Shown here piece by piece: positions 60,819-60,901 of a stretch of 60,901 bases of DNA. A program made the position numbers and the translations under genes. This stretch comes from a bacterium. GTDB taxonomy: Bacteria > Pseudomonadota > Alphaproteobacteria > Rhizobiales > Aestuariivirgaceae. Under the pieces are notes generated by a model. The model saw only the letters and a program-made list of their open reading frames with translations, was not told the origin of the DNA and searched no databases. The DNA lies in NCBI GenBank assembly GCA_022842165.1, contig JALHQC010000022.1, positions 1 to 60,901 on the forward strand, in the 5' to 3' direction. Position 1 is the stretch's first letter; each line of letters starts with the position of its first letter.

Positions 60819-60901
60819 CGGCCGGCCATCCCCTTTTCTTTCAATCCGCGCGGTCTCTCCCGCGTGGTGGTTGTGGCGCCCCGCCACGGCCGATGGCGAG
60901 G
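60815..60901 (+). CDS. Start of a further phage early gene, cut by the window end
   Basis: An open frame starts with ATG at 60815, overlapping the previous stop, and stays open to the window edge (29 codons visible, MTAGHPLFFQSARSLPRGG). The product cannot be identified from so little. In Mu-like phages the transposase genes lie a little further downstream. Confidence 0.4.
   Translation, partial: MTAGHPLFFQSARSLPRGGCGAPPRPMAR

Overview
The window looks like the chromosome of an alphaproteobacterium, most likely a member of the Hyphomicrobiales (Rhizobiales). The evidence is high-GC coding with ATGA-type overlaps, the ntrBC-ntrYX-hfq-hflX order, the dusB-ntrB link, a pyruvate dehydrogenase (PDH) operon whose E1-beta carries its own lipoyl domain, a pyrB-pyrC' pair, and dense palindromic intergenic repeats of the type common in rhizobia. 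No rRNA, tRNA or CRISPR was seen.

Layout. 1-8.7 kb: the 5' part of rnr (cut by the window edge), a DUF47/PiT phosphate uptake pair, a NUDIX hydrolase, topA, an unknown 101-residue protein, an MFS transporter, a rhodanese and a glutathione S-transferase. 8.7-15.7 kb: a leftward assimilatory sulfate reduction operon (ferredoxin, truncated siroheme synthase, DUF2849, sulfite reductase, DUF934, APS reductase, then a TauE-like exporter). It diverges from a cupin-containing XRE regulator and a ChaC-like glutathione-degrading enzyme. 15.7-19.7 kb: dprA, plsY, a catalytically dead pyrC' and pyrB. 19.9-26.8 kb: an RTX-type lipase, an AEC transporter, ruvX, a UPF0173 hydrolase, a GNAT acetyltransferase, an MGMT-like protein and gatCA. 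26.8-36.8 kb: a 1-Cys peroxiredoxin, a small membrane protein, an 807-residue RTX-repeat protein, a dimethylglycine-dehydrogenase-like flavoprotein, rhodanese-metZ, and an Rrf2 regulator with an MFS transporter. 36.9-46.7 kb: ftsB, then the PDH operon pdhA-pdhB-pdhC-lpd-lipA, interrupted by two paralogous Uma2-type nuclease-like genes, a DUF5076 gene, a tiny membrane protein and an SGNH hydrolase. It ends with a Coq10-like protein. 46.7-59.1 kb: cinA, ispDF, dusB, the nitrogen two-component systems NtrBC and NtrYX, hfq, hflX, mazG and a Stf0-type sulfotransferase. 59.1-60.9 kb: what looks like the left end of a Mu-like transposable prophage, with repeated short sites, two small leftward genes, a repressor, a divergent Ner-like regulator and the start of further phage genes.

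How the genes work together. Sulfur metabolism is the main theme: sulfite reduction, siroheme synthesis, MetZ, two rhodaneses, glutathione enzymes, a peroxiredoxin and a PAPS-type sulfotransferase. A palindrome of the form GTGTTCG-N6-CGAAC lies upstream of the cys regulator/operon and of rhodanese-metZ, with a weaker copy at the peroxiredoxin. This suggests a local sulfur regulon, probably read by the cupin-XRE protein. The PDH cluster is the second theme. It holds unusual passengers, and two palindromic repeats appear to have inserted in frame into the E2 linker.
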